From contig NZ_PWAA01000064.1 in the NCBI RefSeq assembly GCF_003031585.1, positions 62,001-126,000 on the forward strand: a DNA stretch of 64,000 nt, written 5' to 3'. Numbering within the stretch: position 1 is the stretch's first letter; each line of letters opens with the position of its first letter. The translations under genes were made by a program, and so were the position numbers. The stretch is from Thalassobius sp. I31.1. GTDB lineage: Bacteria > Pseudomonadota > Alphaproteobacteria > Rhodobacterales > Rhodobacteraceae. Below, piece after piece: positions 61,630 to 64,000 of the stretch. A model generated the notes under the pieces. The model was not told where the DNA came from. It worked only from the letters and a program-made list of their open reading frames with translations, and ran no database searches.

Positions 61630-61662
61630 GCGGTGTCCTCTTTTTCAGATCAGGCGAGTATA

Positions 61663-61675
61663 AACTGAACAGTTC
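61663..61675. promoter_or_regulatory. Candidate TetR operator upstream of the tetR gene
   Basis: AACTGAACAGTTC contains the palindrome GAAC-A-GTTC (61667-61675), 34 bases before the tetR start. Similar RAAC-N-GTTY elements lie upstream of the small secreted gene. Confidence 0.45.
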
Positions 61676-61700
61676 GCTTACAACAAGCTGCCTTAAAATA

Positions 61701-61729
61701 CAAAAAGGGCGGCAGGTTGCCCCGCCGCC
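61701..61729 (-). terminator. Terminator of the small secreted-protein gene
   Basis: On the minus strand GGCGGC pairs with GCCGCC across a ten-base loop, followed by CTTTTTG. It lies 29 bases after the small gene's stop, separating it from tetR. Confidence 0.75.
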
Positions 61730-61757
61730 AGTTTACCCTCAGGGATGAAAGAGGGAA

Positions 61758-61904
61758 TTACTTTCCTGCGTCAGCATCAGCAGGGGAGGTTTCGGTCGGC
61801 CAGGTCAGGGTCGGGAACCAGGTGTCGCCTGTCGGAGATGCAGCGGCAGGAACGGCCAGGGTCGCAACCAGGGCAAGGGCGAGGGCAGTACGGATAAAAG
61901 ACAT
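61758..61904 (-). CDS. 48-residue exported small protein
   Basis: A short gene with AAAGGAG six bases before the ATG at 61902-61904 (an earlier ATG at 61908-61910 is too close to that site). The product begins SFIRTALALALVATLAVPAAA, a clean signal peptide with an AxA-type cut, leaving about 25 residues, rich in Thr, Pro, Trp and acidic residues (GDTWFPTLTWPTE). Strong ribosome site, own terminator and own operator-like palindromes argue that it is real. The function is unknown. Confidence 0.72.
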   Translation of the reverse strand: MSFIRTALALALVATLAVPAAASPTGDTWFPTLTWPTETSPADADAGK

Positions 61905-61920
61905 GTTCATCTCCTTTCTA

Positions 61921-61964
61921 TGAACTAAACTGTTTCGTGCAGTTGATCTAAACCGTTTAGTTCA
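61921..61964. promoter_or_regulatory. Paired palindromes, candidate TetR operators before the small gene
   Basis: TGAACTAAAC (61921-61930) and GTTTAGTTCA (61955-61964) form a ten-base inverted repeat; inside are AAACTGTTT (61927-61935) and CTAAACCGTTTAG (61948-61960), both RAAC-N-GTTY. They lie 17-60 bases upstream of the small gene and about 84 before mbfA, so they could control both directions. Confidence 0.5.
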
Positions 61965-62018
61965 GAATGCAAGAGGTGGGTGCATTTTTTTCTTTCAATT
62001 TGTCAGAAAAGGCATAAA

Positions 62019-62033
62019 TTAGAATCATTCTAA
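62019..62033. promoter_or_regulatory. Irr-type iron control element (ICE-like palindrome) of mbfA
   Basis: TTAGAATCATTCTAA is a perfect 15-bp palindrome 14 bases before the mbfA start. Its TTAGAA-N3-TTCTAA pattern matches the ICE motif bound by the haem-responsive regulator Irr in alphaproteobacteria, and mbfA is a known Irr-repressed gene. Confidence 0.82.
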
Positions 62034-62047
62034 AGAGAGGTGCTCAG

Positions 62048-63022
62048 ATGTTTTCCGGCCGCATGAATCGCAGACGTTTTTCAGATCTGACGGAACAGGA
62101 AGTTCTCGCGCTGGCGATTTCTTCCGAAGAAGATGATGCGCGGATCTACCGGCTTTATGCCCAGCGTCTGCGCCCGGATTTACCGGAAAGTGCTGCGATG
62201 TTTGATGAAATGGCCGCAGAGGAAGATGACCATCACCGTGCCCTGATCGCCATGCATCAGAAACGCTTTGGCGACGTGATCCCCCTGATCCGGCGCGAAC
62301 ATGTGTCAGGTTTCTATGCGCGTCGTCCGGTCTGGCTGGTGGAAAACCTGTCGCTTGAAACCATGCGGGGTGAGGCTGCAAAGATGGAACATGACGCCGC
62401 GGCCTTCTATACGAAAGCCGCGCAATACAGTTCTGATGCGCAGACCCGGCAATTGCTGAATGACCTGGCCGCAGCAGAGGCCGGGCATGAAAACCGCGCA
62501 GAAGGCTTGCAGGAAAACCTTGCCGGTGACGCGGGCGAAGAAGAAAACCGCGCCGCTCATCGTCAGTTTGTTCTCACCTGGGTGCAGCCGGGCCTTGCGG
62601 GGCTGATGGATGGGTCCGTGTCCACCCTGGCCCCGATCTTTGCCGTCGCTTTTGCAACGGGCGACACCTGGACAACCTTCCTTGTGGGCCTTGCGGCTTC
62701 TGTCGGGGCAGGGATTTCCATGGGCTTTACCGAGGCCGCATCAGATGACGGCGAACTGTCCGGGCGTGGATCGCCGGTGAAACGTGGGTTTGCCTCGGGC
62801 ATTATGACAACGGTTGGCGGGCTGGGCCATGCGCTGCCTTACCTGATCACCGACTTCTGGACCGCCACGACCATCGCAATCCTTGTGGTGTTCATTGAAC
62901 TCTGGGCGATCGCCTGGATCCAGAACCGCTTCATGGATACGCCCTTTCTGCGGGCGACATTTCAGGTGGTTCTGGGCGGTGCCCTTGTCTTCGCGGCCGG
63001 GGTGCTGATCGGCGGCGGCTGA
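62048..63022 (+). CDS. mbfA: Membrane-bound ferritin / iron exporter MbfA
   Basis: A 324-residue fusion of an erythrin/ferritin-like N-terminus and a VIT1/CCC1-type membrane domain. The di-iron residues lie in AISSEEDDARIYRLYAQRL, DEMAAEEDDHHRALIAMH and AAKMEHDAAAFYTKAA and AAAEAGHENRAE. About residue 175 on are the CCC1-type helices: GLAGLMDGSVSTLAPIFAVAFATGD and GISMGFTEAASDDGELSGRGSP. MbfA exports iron from the cytoplasm and protects against iron and peroxide stress. Control by Irr is indicated by the palindrome at 62019. Confidence 0.95.
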   Translation: MFSGRMNRRRFSDLTEQEVLALAISSEEDDARIYRLYAQRLRPDLPESAAMFDEMAAEEDDHHRALIAMHQKRFGDVIPLIRREHVSGFYARRPVWLVENLSLETMRGEAAKMEHDAAAFYTKAAQYSSDAQTRQLLNDLAAAEAGHENRAEGLQENLAGDAGEEENRAAHRQFVLTWVQPGLAGLMDGSVSTLAPIFAVAFATGDTWTTFLVGLAASVGAGISMGFTEAASDDGELSGRGSPVKRGFASGIMTTVGGLGHALPYLITDFWTATTIAILVVFIELWAIAWIQNRFMDTPFLRATFQVVLGGALVFAAGVLIGGG

Positions 63023-63076
63023 ACACCGTAGCTTCAGGGGATAGGCAAAGCCCGCCTGACATGTTAGCGCTGCTAT

Positions 63077-64000
63077 ATGATCGAAATTTTCCTGAAGACC
63101 CTGCCGTTTTTCGCCATCATCGGCCTTGGCTATGGTGCGTGTCGCAGTGGGTTCTTTCCGGAAGTAGCCGCAGCCTGGCTGACGAAATTTGTCTTCTACT
63201 TTGCACTCTCCGCCATGCTGTTTGGCTTTGCCGCCAGCCTGCCGGTTGCTGAACTGTTCAACGTGCAATTTGCGCTGGCTTACCTGGCGGGGTGTTTCTT
63301 CGTTTACATCATCGCAACCATAGTGGCCCTGGCGCGAAAACGCGGCCTGGAAGAAGCCGCAATAGAAGCCCAGGTCGCGACCATCGGTAACACCGGTTTT
63401 CTGGGCGTACCAATGTTTGTCACACTGTTCGGCGCGGCGGCGGCCGGGCCTGCGATCATGGTGCTGGCACTGGATCTGGTGGTGTTTTCCAGCCTGATCG
63501 TCATCCTGATCACCGTGGCACGCGAAGGCCGGATGCGTCTGGCCCTGCTTGGCAGTTTGGTTATGGGCCTTCTGAAAAACCCGATGATCGTGTCCATGGG
63601 CGCGGGGTTGATCGTGGCCATAATGGGCTGGACCCTGCCCGTGCCGGTAAAAGAATTCACGGATATTCTCGGCGGGGCGGCGACGCCGGGCGCACTTTTT
63701 GCAATTGGCGCATCCCTGGCCGGTAAGTCGGCAGAACGCATTTCTGTCGCCGTCTGGCTGTCTTTCCTGAAACTCGCCGTGCATCCGCTGGCGGTTTATA
63801 TCGCGGCCTTTCATATCTTTGACGTTGATCCTTTCGCCGCCATGATCATGGTCTCTGCCAGCGCACTGCCGGTGGCCGGGAACGTCTATATTCTTGCGCA
63901 ACACTACGGGGTTGCGCCGCAACGGGTGTCTGCTGCGATCCTCGTTTCAACTGCCATCAGCGTGCTGACCGTCACGCTGACCATCGCCATGCTACAGGGG
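63077..64000 (+). CDS. AEC-family transporter (3' end beyond the window)
   Basis: The frame from ATG at 63077 stays open to the last base (308 codons, no stop). The product starts MIEIFLKTLPFFAIIGLGY and contains WLTKFVFYFALSAMLFGFA, VATIGNTGFLGVPMF (the NTGFLG helix break of auxin-efflux-carrier-like proteins) and GALFAIGASLAG, with about ten membrane helices. AEC members carry organic acids or other anions out of the cell; the substrate here is unknown. Related proteins are about 310 residues, so only a few codons are missing. A TAG at 63065 in this frame makes 63077 the first possible ATG. Confidence 0.92.
   Translation, partial: MIEIFLKTLPFFAIIGLGYGACRSGFFPEVAAAWLTKFVFYFALSAMLFGFAASLPVAELFNVQFALAYLAGCFFVYIIATIVALARKRGLEEAAIEAQVATIGNTGFLGVPMFVTLFGAAAAGPAIMVLALDLVVFSSLIVILITVAREGRMRLALLGSLVMGLLKNPMIVSMGAGLIVAIMGWTLPVPVKEFTDILGGAATPGALFAIGASLAGKSAERISVAVWLSFLKLAVHPLAVYIAAFHIFDVDPFAAMIMVSASALPVAGNVYILAQHYGVAPQRVSAAILVSTAISVLTVTLTIAMLQG

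Noticed and set aside
62741-63922. 393-codon minus-strand frame near the right edge
   Set aside because: It overlaps the 3' end of mbfA and a plus-strand AEC transporter frame open from 63077 to the window end; the latter has clear membrane helices and family motifs.

Overview
The window looks like a chromosomal segment of a motile alphaproteobacterium, most likely a Rhodobacterales (Roseobacter-type) bacterium. This rests on content: the alphaproteobacterial flagellin regulators FlbT and FlaF beside flagellin, a DUF1217 flagellar protein, DUF2794, a membrane-bound ferritin MbfA with an Irr-type palindrome in its promoter, and the thioredoxin/Lon-like/Trm112/UbiH order at the left edge. No rRNA, tRNA or CRISPR array was found.

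Layout. (1) 1-7101 is housekeeping: the end of a YbbN-type thioredoxin gene, a Lon substrate-binding-domain protein, Trm112-like protein, a UbiH-family monooxygenase, an amidase and ftsK. (2) 7270-38850 is an accessory surface-polysaccharide island. It opens with an RTX protein, then a kpsT-kpsE / kpsM ABC exporter. Next come glycosyltransferases, a sulfotransferase-like gene, and a tightly coupled cluster for a nonulosonic (sialic/legionaminic-like) acid: NeuC/LegG, GNAT, LegC, PtmE-like, CapD/LegB-like, NeuB, NeuD/LegH, CMP-sugar synthetase, an SDR, three Gfo/Idh/MocA oxidoreductases, an SGNH hydrolase and a GT4. It closes with a serralysin-like M10 RTX protease and a second, partly dead kps block. 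(3) 38950-42894 is a polyamine locus: speD, a rhomboid-GNAT fusion, a membrane-anchored unknown and a membrane-fused spermidine synthase. (4) 42891-52129 is flagellar: fliL, flgH, flgA, flgG, flgF, fliQ, fliE, flgC, flgB on the minus strand, fliI on plus, then DUF1217, flbT, flaF and flagellin. (5) 52367-64000 is mixed core: DEAD-box helicase, EamA transporter, asd, MYG1-like, carbonic anhydrase, PepA-like peptidase with NlpC/P60, DUF2794, TetR, a tiny secreted protein, mbfA and a truncated AEC transporter gene.

The most striking structure is the framing of the island. A 968-bp direct repeat (8902-9869 and 36255-37222, two mismatches by eye) covers the last 272 codons of both RTX genes plus the first codons of an eroded IS3-family element. 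Next to each copy lies a kps block, in opposite orientations. The left block is complete (kpsT, kpsE, kpsM). The right block keeps an intact kpsE flanked by a kpsM remnant, which lost 97 codons exactly between two 11-bp direct repeats, and a frameshifted stub of kpsT. The sequence therefore records a duplication, decay of one copy, and either recent duplication or gene conversion of the RTX 3' ends.

Functionally, the island can plausibly make, activate (CMP), modify, transfer and export an acidic glycan, and encodes two proteins expected to leave by type I secretion with identical C-termini. No type I secretion ABC/MFP pair and no outer-membrane polysaccharide exporter is seen in the window.
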